Below, one piece after another: positions 11,401 through 22,600 of a stretch of DNA of 64,000 bases; position 1 is the first letter of the stretch; each line of letters begins with the position of its first letter. The translations under genes were made by a program, and so were the position numbers. Origin of the DNA: Odiellus spinosus (Eukaryota; Arthropoda; Arachnida; Opiliones; Phalangiidae); assembly GCA_963920705.1 (NCBI GenBank), contig OY987239.1, positions 9,577,504-9,641,503 on the forward strand. The letters run 5' to 3'. Under the pieces are notes generated by a model. It saw only the letters and a program-made list of their open reading frames with translations. It was not told where the DNA came from and searched no databases.

Positions 11401-14400
11401 GAAGTCCAACTCGAGTGATATTTAATCCCTAGAACTCTCATAGTGAAATTTTTTTACAGTGACTTACTATATTATATTGGCCACATTTCTAGGTAAGGCG
11501 ATTTACATTCAATCGCTTCGGTTTATTCGAGTACTCTACCCAAAAGATCGTGAGAAATGAGTCTCTTATCACCGAAATATAGGTGAGAAACGATTGCCTA
11601 AACAATCGAAGACGTCACCATTGCACAAACGAGAGGGCTCCCCACAATTTTAAACGCTAACGTAAACCACGCGTTGGTACAGTGCATCTGTGAGTACTGA
11701 ATATGCAAATCTCGTTTATATAGGCCGAGAAGAGATATATTATTAAAGTTAAAAAATCAAATGATAAGAAAATCATTCCAACTTTTTAATTACGGTGAAT
11801 TAAGGTGAATATAATGGGATACTCATGATATGACATAATAGTCAAAATTAGACGGCTGAAGAGGGCTACCCTAGTAAAAGAACCCAATAAATGCAATTTT
11901 CCGTTAACGATAAAAAATGCCATTAAAAAAAACTTATCAACTGTTTAATAAAATCAATTTTTGTTTATCAATTTAAAGCCAATTAATAAAGCTCGGCTAG
12001 TTATATGTTTTACCCTTTTCGTCACCCATACAGGCATCTGTCTCTCTATTAACTCGAATTCGATGGATATTCATTATCATTCTACTGTTTAAGAAATAAA
12101 ATTTTGTTTACCATTTTGAAGCAATTAATAAAGCTCGGCTAAGCTTATGATTTCACCCTTTTGTAACCCATTCAGGCGCCTTACTTTCTATTAACTCGAA
12201 TTCGATGGATATTCCTTATCATTCTACTGTTTAAGAAATAAAATTTTTGATTATTCATTTTGAAGCAATTAGTAAAGCTCGGCTAAGCTTAAGATTTCAC
12301 CCTTTTGTAACCCATTCAGGTACCTTACTTTCTATTACTTCGTATACTTAATCAACATTTCATTATTGAAATCTGTGTTTAACTAGAGATACTCTTGTAC
12401 CTGATCGAAGTCTTATCAAATTTTTTCAAAAGTACCTTTGTCTGTATTAATTCGAATTCAGTGGACGGTGGGAAGAGGGAAACGACGACGACGACGACGA
12501 CGACGCTTTCAGTTATCAATCGCCGCGGGTCCATTGGAAAAGGCATTACGGTTTCTGATGAAATTCGAGTTCAGATAAAGGGATAAACACGAACGTGTTT
12601 ATCCTAATACGCCAGAGGGCCAGAGTCCAGAGAGCTTCGGCTACTAGAGGGTAGTACCTCAGTAAAAAAACGTAAAGGAAACTCGTAGGGGAAGGGGGCG
12701 AATTTTTAAATCTTACATTCGCGCTCGAATACTGCGCAGTTTTAACTTTTTAAGCGCAAAATAAATGCAACCAACAATTTTCTTTCCAAACTTTTCGACA
12801 TTTTCGTTCGGCTTATGAAATCTGCCACTTAACTGGGAATAAATGAGGCCGCTCGGTCTGAAATCAGGGGCCCCCTTTCTAAAAATTGGGGGGCCCTTCC
12901 AAATTTTACACGTAGGCACGACAAATTTACACGTAGGCACGTGCCTACGTGTGCCTACTGCTGGCGGCGCCACTGTCGAGGTCCGCGAGACCCCGACAGA
13001 GAGCTAACTCTACCGGCAGCGCCTATCCCCGCAGCCTGATATCCTCCCCCCCGCACTTATCGTAGAAAACAGCCAACCGCTTCCTGCGCACGTGACATGA
13101 CGCGCGGCGTAGACCTCCGTAGGCTCCATCCGCTTGAGACTAGCGCGCGGACAAAGGTATAGCTCTTCCATATTCTTGTGTTGAATCTATTCTTGGTTGG
13201 ACTAACAACTTGAATTTGGTTTGTGGGAAATAAAATTAGAAATAGTCTGGCAGTCTGTTACTACAAAAAGAAGGCGGCGCGGCTATGAGACAAGGGCCCT
13301 TTTCCGGCAAATCGACCAGGACTATATTTCGTTTAGTACCGCTATACTTTAAGCCTTAGTACGGTTACCTCGAGGAATCTCTCTTCCCGAGAATTATCCC
13401 TGTAATAGCAAAGAAGATTTGGTTTGGCCAATAAATCCTCCAGAGAATCGATGAAGAAATTGTCGTCGACGATTTGTTGACTCGTGAAGTTACCACACCA
13501 GTTGAAAATTATAACCGTTACTCCCAAGAGCCAACAGGCTCGGACTAGCCTTAATGTCGCTTTCTTCGCGTCCGCTACGGCTGCCAATAGAAAAATTAGA
13601 ATCACCAAATATTACGGGACAATTGAACTCGAGGGTAGCTTGTTAATTTTAGTATCTCGGACATAAATTCTAAATTAATTGATATAGAAGTTGTTGATTC
13701 ATAAAGGAGTTTCAGGAGTATACGATTAAAAATAATTTCTGTCCCGTAAGGGGGCGCGACGCTTTTGAGAAGTCTAGTTTATTATTAGTTGTTAAATTTG
13801 CGATACTTAACAGTTGTTTAGAATATCAGCCGTGTGAGTCCAGAGGGACTCGGCGAACGAAGAAAAACGACTTTCACGACGCATCCTCTTTCTGAAGCCG
13901 ATAAAAGAAGAAAAGGCGGATATCACGAGCATCGAAAGAGCCACCAAAACCCAAACCAGGTCACCGAGTCCCTGGATTGACAGTAATTCCGAAGCATCCC
14001 TCTGATTAGTTTCAACAGACGAATATATTACGAAGGAAACAATAAACGAAAACGGAGGTACGTGATGAAGACTCGGCGCATCCTCGTCCACATTATAGAA
14101 ACGAAGCGTTGAATCGGTTATCTGCCCTCGACGAAAAGGAATGTATAAACTTGATTATTTGAGCGAGAGTGGGGCCAGGTTGCGGTAAAAGTTAGATGGA
14201 GGTCATAAGTTACTCCAAGTTACTCTCACGTTGGATCCCCCGTTTAAATATGATTGTTTCATAATTAATCATTATCCTTATAGTCTACTTACGCCGTATT
14301 CAACACCCAAGTTATGTATTTCGTGCCTATCCGCCCGTTTTGCATTGCTGAAGTTTGAGAGACGTTTCCGTAATTCAAAATCGTTCATAGATACGAGTTT

Positions 14401-15927
14401 GACATTTTTTAAATTTTGGAAAATGAGCCAAGTCCAAAAAAATATGCGTTGGCTATGAATGGTGTATGGCCACTTGGTAAAAGCCCTCACAAACCCAAGC
14501 GTAAACTGAAAATTTTGCAATCGGATTGGAATACTTGTAATTACAATTAGAAGCCGATTAAACCCTCCTTTGATGTCTATTACTCCCGGCCCCCGGGTCT
14601 TATCTACCCCTCTCTGTATGGGTTCGTCTCAAAAATCGCGATTCGTACGCCTCCTAACGGTAGATATTTTCGGAGCGGGAATTCGTCTAGCAACCTTGGA
14701 GTTCGTCAACCAAACGTCGTCGTTTGTGGAGAGAGAGAGAGAATTTCCAATTTTGGGTAGACAGGGGGAAATGAAGTAGGACCCCTCCGATCTCGTAAAA
14801 TTGGGAATTTTACCCATACAGAGAGGAGCGCTATATGGAACATTAGAGTAGTAGACTTCAAAGGAGGGTTTCATGGGCTCCCCAAAAAAACTGTTACACC
14901 ATGAAGTATGGGTCTTTTAAATAATTAGTTAATTTCATTTATATTTCATCATGGTCAATCATTTTAATATTAAGGACGTAGATTATGTTTTTGTCTTTCC
15001 ATATGTCGGGTTTTTTGTTTGTTAGTTTGTAAATACACTGGCCTTTATTAATTTAATGATATTATTAACAAATACAATCAGATATTATCATTTATAACAA
15101 GATACCAATTTAGTATATTCATTTCAATTTAAATTAGAATTTTACTCTTTGCTCCAATCTTTGCCATATGAAATTTTCCTATTTGGTTGATTTTTGTCAA
15201 ACCAGAAGCCGATTAAACCCTCCTTTGAAGTCTATTACTCCCGGGTCTTGTCTACCCCTCTCTGTATGGGTTAGTTTCAAAAAGCGCGATTCGTACGCCT
15301 CCTAACGGTAGATATTTTCGGGTTAGTTTCAAAAAGCGCGATAGATATTTTCGGAGCGGGAGTTCGTCGAGCGAATATCTCTAGCAGCCTTGGAGTTCGT
15401 CAAAAAAACGTCGTCGTTTGTGGAGAGAGAGAATTTCCAATTTTCCGTAGACAGGGGGTATGAAGTAGGACCCCTCCGATCTCGTAAAATTGTGAATTTT
15501 ACCCATACAGAGAGGAGCGCTATATGGAACATTAGAGTAGTAGACTTCAAAGGAGGGTTTCATCTACTTCTGTTTGGTCCAATTTTGCCATATTTGGTTC
15601 ATTTAAATTGTCAGATTAAAATGGAATTTTCCATTTGATAATGTAGTGGAATTTTACAGTGCCAAGTGTCGCGAGTTATGATTACTTGGAGGGATTACTT
15701 TATTTCAAATCTCAACTCTAAATCTCTTCTGATTTTTCTTACAATTCAGAACGCTTCTCGAAGGGCTCTTATTCGCTTCAGCACGTACGATTATTGTTTT
15801 AGCTCACCGGATGATTAGCGGTAATTCAAAATCAAGCGGTAACGGCAATGAGAAAATGTTTTCTTACCTCTGGTAGACTGTAAGTGAAATTATAGGGATT
15901 TGCCGAAGTGAATTTTTCGTTTTCCAT
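8478..15927 (-). CDS. Divergent ionotropic receptor (IR), array copy 2
   Basis: Same six-exon structure as copy 1. Exons: 15868-15927, 14293-14505, 13812-14121, 13369-13580, 9073-9347 and 8478-8736. All join in frame to 442 residues. The intron between the TM2 and S2 exons (9348-13368) is about 4 kb because it holds the TA-flanked element E with a hAT element inside it. The S2 exon reads KSRNLL and SRPWLED, where copy 1 has KNRNLL and SRSWLED. TM1 has SMLVISAF instead of SMLAISAF. The first intron contains the chimeric MITE A that marks a recombination junction at about 15318, so the promoter-proximal part matches copy 1 and the body matches copy 3. No in-frame stop or frameshift was seen. 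Confidence 0.82.
10146..10396. repeat. Long perfect hairpin inside hAT, unit 2
   Basis: Two arms of about 118 bases (ends AATTATACAAAAAAGAGG and its complement) flank a loop of about 12 bases near 10265-10276. The arms appear identical. A transcript would fold into one long double-stranded stem. The open frame at 10019-10261 is one arm of this hairpin plus flank and is not treated as a gene. Confidence 0.88.
10565..11025. repeat. CCTAA-rich degenerate minisatellite in hAT, unit 2
   Basis: Repeated blocks of the kind ggattaactaacctaacct followed by acctaaaatattacaag and a GGACGGGCTAG-like stretch, with variable spacing. Contains many CCTAA pentamers. Equivalent blocks lie at about 21753-22213 and 33063-33523. 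Confidence 0.7.
11944..12345. repeat. Three-copy tandem repeat (about 140 bp) in hAT, unit 2
   Basis: Three imperfect copies, each with AATAAAGCTCGGCTA, then ACCCTTTT, AACTCGAATTCGATGG and TTATCATTCTACTG. The third copy is partial. The same array lies at about 23132-23533 and 34445-34847 in the other two elements. Confidence 0.78.
12482..12505. repeat. (ACG)n microsatellite in hAT
   Basis: About eight ACG units. It creates a poly-threonine run in the frame across 12395-12586, which is not treated as a gene. Equivalents lie near 23670 and 34984. Confidence 0.85.
14548..14874. mobile_element. MITE A, unit 2, proximal copy, right end replaced
   Basis: Same insertion as 3208-3539, but the last bases after TTTCAT are replaced by gggctccccaaaaaaac, so the right inverted end is lost. 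Confidence 0.82.
15203..15572. mobile_element. Chimeric MITE A at recombination junction, unit 2
   Basis: The left flank is gtcaaac, as for the unit 3 copy, but the right flank is tttggtc, as for the unit 1 copy. Inside, a stretch including ttagtttcaaaaagcgcgat occurs twice (about 15270 and 15322). The left part matches unit 3 and the right part unit 1, with the joint near 15318. This is a direct trace of unequal recombination inside the element. Confidence 0.85.
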
Positions 15928-18039
15928 CTTGGTGTTGGATAGCTTCTAAGACCCCCTTGTTACGCGTTAATTCCACCTGAAAGCTTTTTCAATATTTCAA
16001 AATATTATTTAGTGCTTAATTGTTCTCATCTATTGACCTTCCTTCGCAAAGAAGTTGAGAAATCGCGTCACTTTATGTGAACGATATAATATCATTTTAA
16101 TTTTAAGGTTTGGAACTGCAACTCGCGCGCTTCGAGTTTAATTTAAAACCTCTCGTTTCAATTAAAACTCAAGAGAATTTGCATCAATTGGCAATGAAGT
16201 TTAAAACTGGTTATTAAGTCGATGGATCCTTTTTTTTTTTATTTTCCGAGCGTCACGGGTAAACTTACGCGTTTCCGCCTGACAGACAGATAGTCGTGTT
16301 TAGCTCAACGATGCCCTCAATCGTGCTTTTTTTTTTTTTGCAATTAGATTTCTTTAAGATAGCGTTTTCACCTTGACAGTTATGTCAAAATCTTAACCAC
16401 TAGTAACATCATTTCGAAAAATGTCCACGATTTGAAACAAACCCAACTAGTTGTATTATTATATTCTAGGAATATTGTCTCTCTATTTGCGACTGTTAAG
16501 ACGTAATTATCTACGAAATATATAGTTTAATAGACGTCAGGAAAAATTGCCTTTTAAACTTGGCTAAAGGGAGACTGGACATGGAAAATCATATTATCTC
16601 GGAAATGAGCCATAAATAGAATTATTTTGGCCTTAATCGGGTCGTCAACGCCACGTTCGATGTCCATATATCGATCAACTTTCCTTATCAGCCTCCCTTT
16701 GTATTTTATTAAAATCCATTTATAGTCTAGGTCAAAATATCTGGTCGTAACAAAAGTTATTAGTAGCGCTCAATTTTGAAGTAAAGGTGACAAGAATTTG
16801 CATCTTTGGGCTCTATTCGGTGGAATGGGATAGTCTGTCAAATGAGATTTGGCCGAATAGAACAGGATCAATACACCATTTAACCATTACTTGGGGCGCT
16901 ATAGCGGCATAGGGCGAAGTTTCACTTGGTGAAAATGGCAGGGAAAAAAACCTTCATGGGATAATACGCGCGCCTCACCAAGTGAACGTTTTTTGTTTTT
17001 TTTCGCCACTAGGAAACGTTTCGAGCGCGGGCATGCGCACAGTGGAAGAGCAAAGTATTGTATTATACTCAACAACCGTTGGGTGTTTCGTTTATTACAG
17101 CTTCCTCTTAGGGCTGAGATTGCAACCAATTAAATTCTTCCCGGAAATAACGTAAAACCCCTTCGTGGCAAGGGTTGTAAAGGTACAGATTAAGAAGACT
17201 CTGCCCAGTCACGTGACTGTTTGGAATCCGGGCTTGAATTCCAAAGCGCGGCCATTTTAATTTCTACTGACAATTGGTTACCTAAGGTTGAGCAACCTTT
17301 AGCAATTTTAAAGCAGCTAGTGGTTGAGCAACTTTTAGGAGATTTTGAGCAGCGTTAGGGTGATTATAAACAACTATCGGCAACTCGAAAGTTTCTGAAT
17401 ACTTTTCAACAAGATTTAAGGCACATGATTGGCAATTTATCGTCGATTATTTGGCTTTCATTTGTCGACTAGGGTTGCGGTATTTTAGCGAAATAAATTT
17501 AGCTTTTCTGGTGAATTTTAGCCTCGCGATTGGTGCGTGACGTCAGTAAACGAGAACTTTACCTACTCAGATTTAGACTATAGGATAGTCGTCGCGTTAC
17601 CGGCGCTTGAAGCCAAAAGGTAAAAGTTTAGAAAGTTATTATTTCCGCGTTTCTTAATAGCGAGCGATAAAAGCCGTTAATGATTTGAAACACGATATTA
17701 TATAACGGGAAATTGTCGTCATTTCAAAATACGAGCTTGATTAAATCGCCTATAATAGGGTATTCATTTTTATTGCCGGCCATTTAAAACTCATTTCGTT
17801 TTTGGAGAATGTTTGCTGATTTTTCGACGGCTATAGTTTTGTCCCTTATATTCTAGCGAGGGGGTGGGATTTCCGCCGTGATTGTGTCTCTCTCTCTCTC
17901 GTCATACTTTACCCAATCAGAATGCTTAGTACCAAAACGTCACCTCCTAACAGATTCATGCAATACGAGTTACCCCTTTGGTGCCCCTCCCCTGAAAGTT
18001 CCTCTTCTATCCAATATTGTCTATCAAGTTTCTACGAAG

Positions 18040-18428
18040 AAATTACTCGTATTCAAACGTATAACGATGGATAAGAAACATTCGCGTTTCCAGAATTAGT
18101 CTAAAATATAAGAAAAATATTTCAAAATTGACTTTTAATTCGATGAATATAAATAAAACGACGAAACTAAGATTTTAAATCATCTTTTTAATCGTTAATT
18201 TTCACGAAAATAAATTTTGAATGTTTTTTATCCGAACGTATAACGCGGATAATATTCTAAGATAAGGCCATTTTTGGATAAAAACGGATATGGATTAGGT
18301 TATTTTACTTTACCTTCGAATAAGTTAACTCGAATGAAAAATAGTCTATTTTTAATCAAACGGATAATATACATCAAAATTTACTAGATTTTATCCAATT
18401 AATAAAAATTATACGAATTCCGAGCTCT
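18040..18428 (+). repeat. Dispersed repeat C, unit 2 spacer
   Basis: Duplicate of the unit 1 copy. Confidence 0.75.
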
Positions 18429-18585
18429 AACATTGAGTAAAAGCAGTTTGCAAATAATATTTATTCATATTCGTGACAGCGCGGCTTTAAATTTCGTAGC
18501 TTTGTTATTTTGGTTACCTAGGCAACGAGAAGCCAGTAATTAAGTTCCCAAGTGCTTATTTAAAATTATAATTTGACAATAACGG

Positions 18586-18635
18586 GACAAGACCCGGGAG
18601 TAATAGACTTCAAAGGAGGGTTTCATCGGCTTCTG
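18586..18635. mobile_element. MITE A, terminal fragment, unit 2 spacer
   Basis: Duplicate of the 7398-7447 fragment. Confidence 0.75.
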
Positions 18636-19665
18636 GTAGAACTGGGAATAAATTTTAAAGGAAAGGTCCAATGATTGTCAGAAATAAGTTGCTTTGATTT
18701 CCCTGAACTCAGTTACTCGCAAGTTTATTATTTAATAATTTTAACAAAGAGACACTGCACTATGGTAATACAATTAAAATTTATTAAACACTTAATCATC
18801 ATGTCCATTATACAATTTAGCTAATTTACAAAACAACCTAACCTTTTAAAAAAACAAAAATAAATTATACCAAATACAGATTATTAATTTTGAATTTTCT
18901 AAATTTAGAATCCATGGTAATATAGAGCAATATTTTCAAACATTTTTTTGAGGGAGTTAGGAAAGTTTTGGTTCCAGCCTCGCAACAATGTATTCGGTCT
19001 TAGCTGTGTAGTAATTACTGTTCCATGTACGCTGCCATCTTTCTACAAATCCTGGCGATGGTCCTGCCGAATCCATCATTGTGTCTAGGGAAAAATATAT
19101 AATATTAATTTGAAAAACAGACTAAGACATGAACAAGATGAACGAAGGAGGCCACTGGAACAACGAACTGTTGCCTGGTCGAAGCTTGGGCTAAGAAACG
19201 ATAAATCCAGGACATGACTCTTCTCTGTTCGAGGGAATAAAATTCTCGTTCGGCCAAACAAACAACTTTCGTACAGCGTGTGACGTCGTATGACGTCACT
19301 TTGCTCCCAAAACGCCACAGCTTTAATTGTACAAAATTGACTTCAAAAAACGCGTCATCACGGGTTGGTGATGACGTAGCCTGTTTCTTTTTGTAGACTC
19401 TAGCGTCATGTCCTGGATTCATAGTTTCTTGGCCCATGGTCGAAGTAAAGGCGGCAAAGGTTCCTCCTAGCACCAAATTGCGCCTTTTCCTTTTCTCTTT
19501 TTCGTCATTCCTCGTTCAAAGTGGAAAAGTGTTAATGTCCCCCATTTGATGAAGTCAACAGCGGGATGAAGATTTTGCAAACAGGTTTAGGTTTTACATC
19601 TTTTAAAGAATGGAATGATAGGAAAATTGGTCTCATTTCGCTCTTCTTAAAAAGGTACGTTTATG

Positions 19666-22600
19666 CTAAATGTGGTGTTCACTTAATACGGACCTTTTTC
19701 GCCAACCTTCATTCGTTAAACATTCGACGCAAAAGGTTAAAATGCCCAATGAAAGACCGATAATCCAAACACGAAAAAGGTTCGTCAGGTACACTTCGTT
19801 GATGGACTTGTAAGATACTGAAGTGGAGCCAGAATTATCCGATTCCAATACGTATCCACGTCTAAGTCTCGTAACTGATCTGTAAAAGTGTTCCGTCTGT
19901 CTCGTTTCAGTTATTCTCGTTGCCCTGAAAAATAACAAGTTGGGAAACCAAAAATTACCTCTTCGACAATGTTAACCTAACCTAACCCTACTTCAAATAA
20001 TAGATGGACACAATGAAATATTTATTTTAAATGTAAATAAGTGGAATTCGAATTCTAACAATATAAATAAATGCATCGGTATCATTAGGCTGCACTGCGC
20101 AGGATATCCGCTTACGCGGGAAGTGACACACACACAGACACGACCAGTGTAAAACCTCCCCCTGAACTAAAGTTTAGTCGGGGAGGTAAAAAGCTATAAT
20201 TTACTATTACGTGTTAGTGTACGTCTAAGAGTGTGACTCTTATCTGAGGTAGTTTCTTACAGATAGTCGATGTTCTCCTTGATGTCGCGAGGCAGTCGTT
20301 TATTGAATAACATGTGCGTGTAGAACGTTTCGTATTCTCTCTTTCCCACGTAGAGTTTCCTCTTACTTCGTTTCAGCATCTTGAAATAGGTAGGAGTCAG
20401 TTTCGAGAAGGTTTCGTGGATTATTGTAGCTTCCCCGCTGACAAATTTTTCACTAATTGTTTTGTCCTCTAACCATGGCCGACTTTCGACGCTTCGGAGC
20501 TGCACCAACAAATTGCGGCTCTTGGTCACGAAGTCCTGCAATAGAAATTTAATTGTTTAATTAGGCTTTCTAAAACCTAGATTTCAAATTTGAATTTTCT
20601 GGCTAACACCTATGTTTTATTTTAAAGGATAGTGCAGGCTGCCACCTTGGGAACCGGTATATGTCTACTCTATGTGTACGTTACCTAGACTTCAACGTAT
20701 AAGAGTAATTCCACAAATTGTAATCAAGCCAATTACCCAAATATTTCTTTTTGGCAGCTCCTCCCACAAACGAAGTTTGAAATTGTTAATAATTATCATT
20801 TGCTTTGAAATTAGGCCTACTTAATAGTCCTGGTCGATTTCCAAAACCGGAAGTCTAGAGACCCTGGCGAAAATTTTGGGGGGAAAACTTTTTGTCACGT
20901 GATCGTCCGCCATCTTTTTGTAGTGTGAAAATAGCGACAGACTAAAAAACGCCTCCAATATTTTATCATATAGGAAGCGTTGGACCAATAATAGATTCAA
21001 CACAAGAATATCGAACCGAACGCTATACCTCTCGTATAACGCTAGTTTCGAACGGGAGGAGCTTACTAGTTTTGACGTTGTATGCGTTATGATTTTCACC
21101 CTATCACAAGCTTTCGAGGTCCAGTGGCGCCGCCAGGAATTTTTCTCACGTAGGCACGGCTTTTTTTGGGGGGCCCCAGTGGCCCTGACAATAGCTATCG
21201 TTTCCTTTGCTATTTCTGATTCTCAAATCTCTCTCTGAAAGTTTTAGTTTTGGTTTTAGCCACTGCCCCGCTAACACTGGCACGACGCCAGTAATTAAGC
21301 TTATATGTCTACAGGTGTGCAACTCTATACTGAATTATACAAAAAAGAGGTTGCTTCGCACCCTTAAAAAAACTCTTTATCTAACTCGAATCAAACCCGT
21401 GAAGGGACAGAAATTATTTGTTAGAGAAAGAGCAATTTCATATCTTTAAAATCTACTAACTATAATTTTAAAGATATGAAATTGCTCTTTCTCTAACAAA
21501 TAATTTCTGTCCCTTCACGGGTTTGATTCGAGTTAGATAAAGAGTTTTTTTAAGGGTGCGAAGCAACCTCTTTTTTGTATAATTTCTGTCCTTTTTTCTC
21601 CAAAAATATACACCTTTTCCACATTTCACTATTTTGCTTTATAGGTTTATTGAACTTTAATTCTTACTAATGCTGAATAAAAATTAAAGCGTTTAATTGA
21701 GGCTTCAATCTATTCGTAATTGAGACCCTGGTACAAATCTCGAAAGGCAGAGATTAACTAACCTAACCTTACCTAAGTTGTAAAACAGGGATGGGCTAGT
21801 TCAATTGATTAACTAACCTAAACTAATCTTACCTAAAATACTACAAGAGGAACGGGTTAGCCCGAGTTGTAGGGATTACCTAGTTGGAGGGATGGGCTAT
21901 TTCCAGTGTTTAATTAACCTAATTTAACCTTAAAGATTACTTGATGGAATGGGTAACCCGAGGGATTAACTAGTTGGAACGATGGGCTAATTCGAGGAAT
22001 TAACTAACCTAACCTAGCCTTACCTAAAATATTACAAATAGCCCGAGCTAAGGATTAACTAGTTGGAAGGATTGGCTAATTAGAGGGATTAACTAACCTA
22101 ACCTCACCTTAAAGATTACCAGATGGACGGGGGAGGTCGAGGGATTAACTAACCTAGCCTTACCTAAAATATTACAAGAGGGACGGGCTAGACCGAGCTA
22201 GAGATTAAATTTATAATATTGAATCGCATCGACAAAAAATGAGCATGGAAAGCGAAACAATTCTTTAAAGCAGCATGAGAACATAATTCTGGAGGCCAGA
22301 AGTATGTGGCCGTTTATTTAACTCGCCGACATCAATTTCCGTTTCGTATATCCTATTTAAAATTCTAAATCTTTATTTTTTATTATAATTGAGTTAGACG
22401 TGATTTAGATACAGACTTCAATAATTGGTCAACTACTTAATAGCAACGTTATTACGTAGTTGTAATGACGAAGCTATTGGATCTAAAGCACATCCTAGTC
22501 GCTAAACTCAAGTATTTTAAAAAATAAAGTAGAGATTGAAAACGTTAAACTATAAATTTCATGTGTAATCGAGCACTTGGCAGGATATGAAGTCCAACTC

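Larger units (their letters stand above)
9934..12975. mobile_element. Non-autonomous hAT-type element, copy in IR unit 2
   Basis: The termini are CAGTGGCGCCGCCAG and its reverse complement, flanked by the 8-bp direct repeat tcgaggtc (9926-9933 and 12976-12983). The copy 1 intron has the empty site with a single tcgaggtc. An 8-bp duplication and CAGTGG ends are typical of the hAT superfamily. CACGTAGGCACG motifs lie inside both ends. No transposase frame is present. Contents in order: a long perfect hairpin, a CCTAA-rich minisatellite, a three-copy tandem repeat of about 140 bp, and an (ACG)n microsatellite. Confidence 0.85.
9639..13322. mobile_element. TA-flanked element E interrupted by hAT, IR unit 2
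   Basis: Same ends as the unit 1 copy. The hAT at 9934-12975 is inserted in its middle, so E arrived first and the hAT second. Confidence 0.72.
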
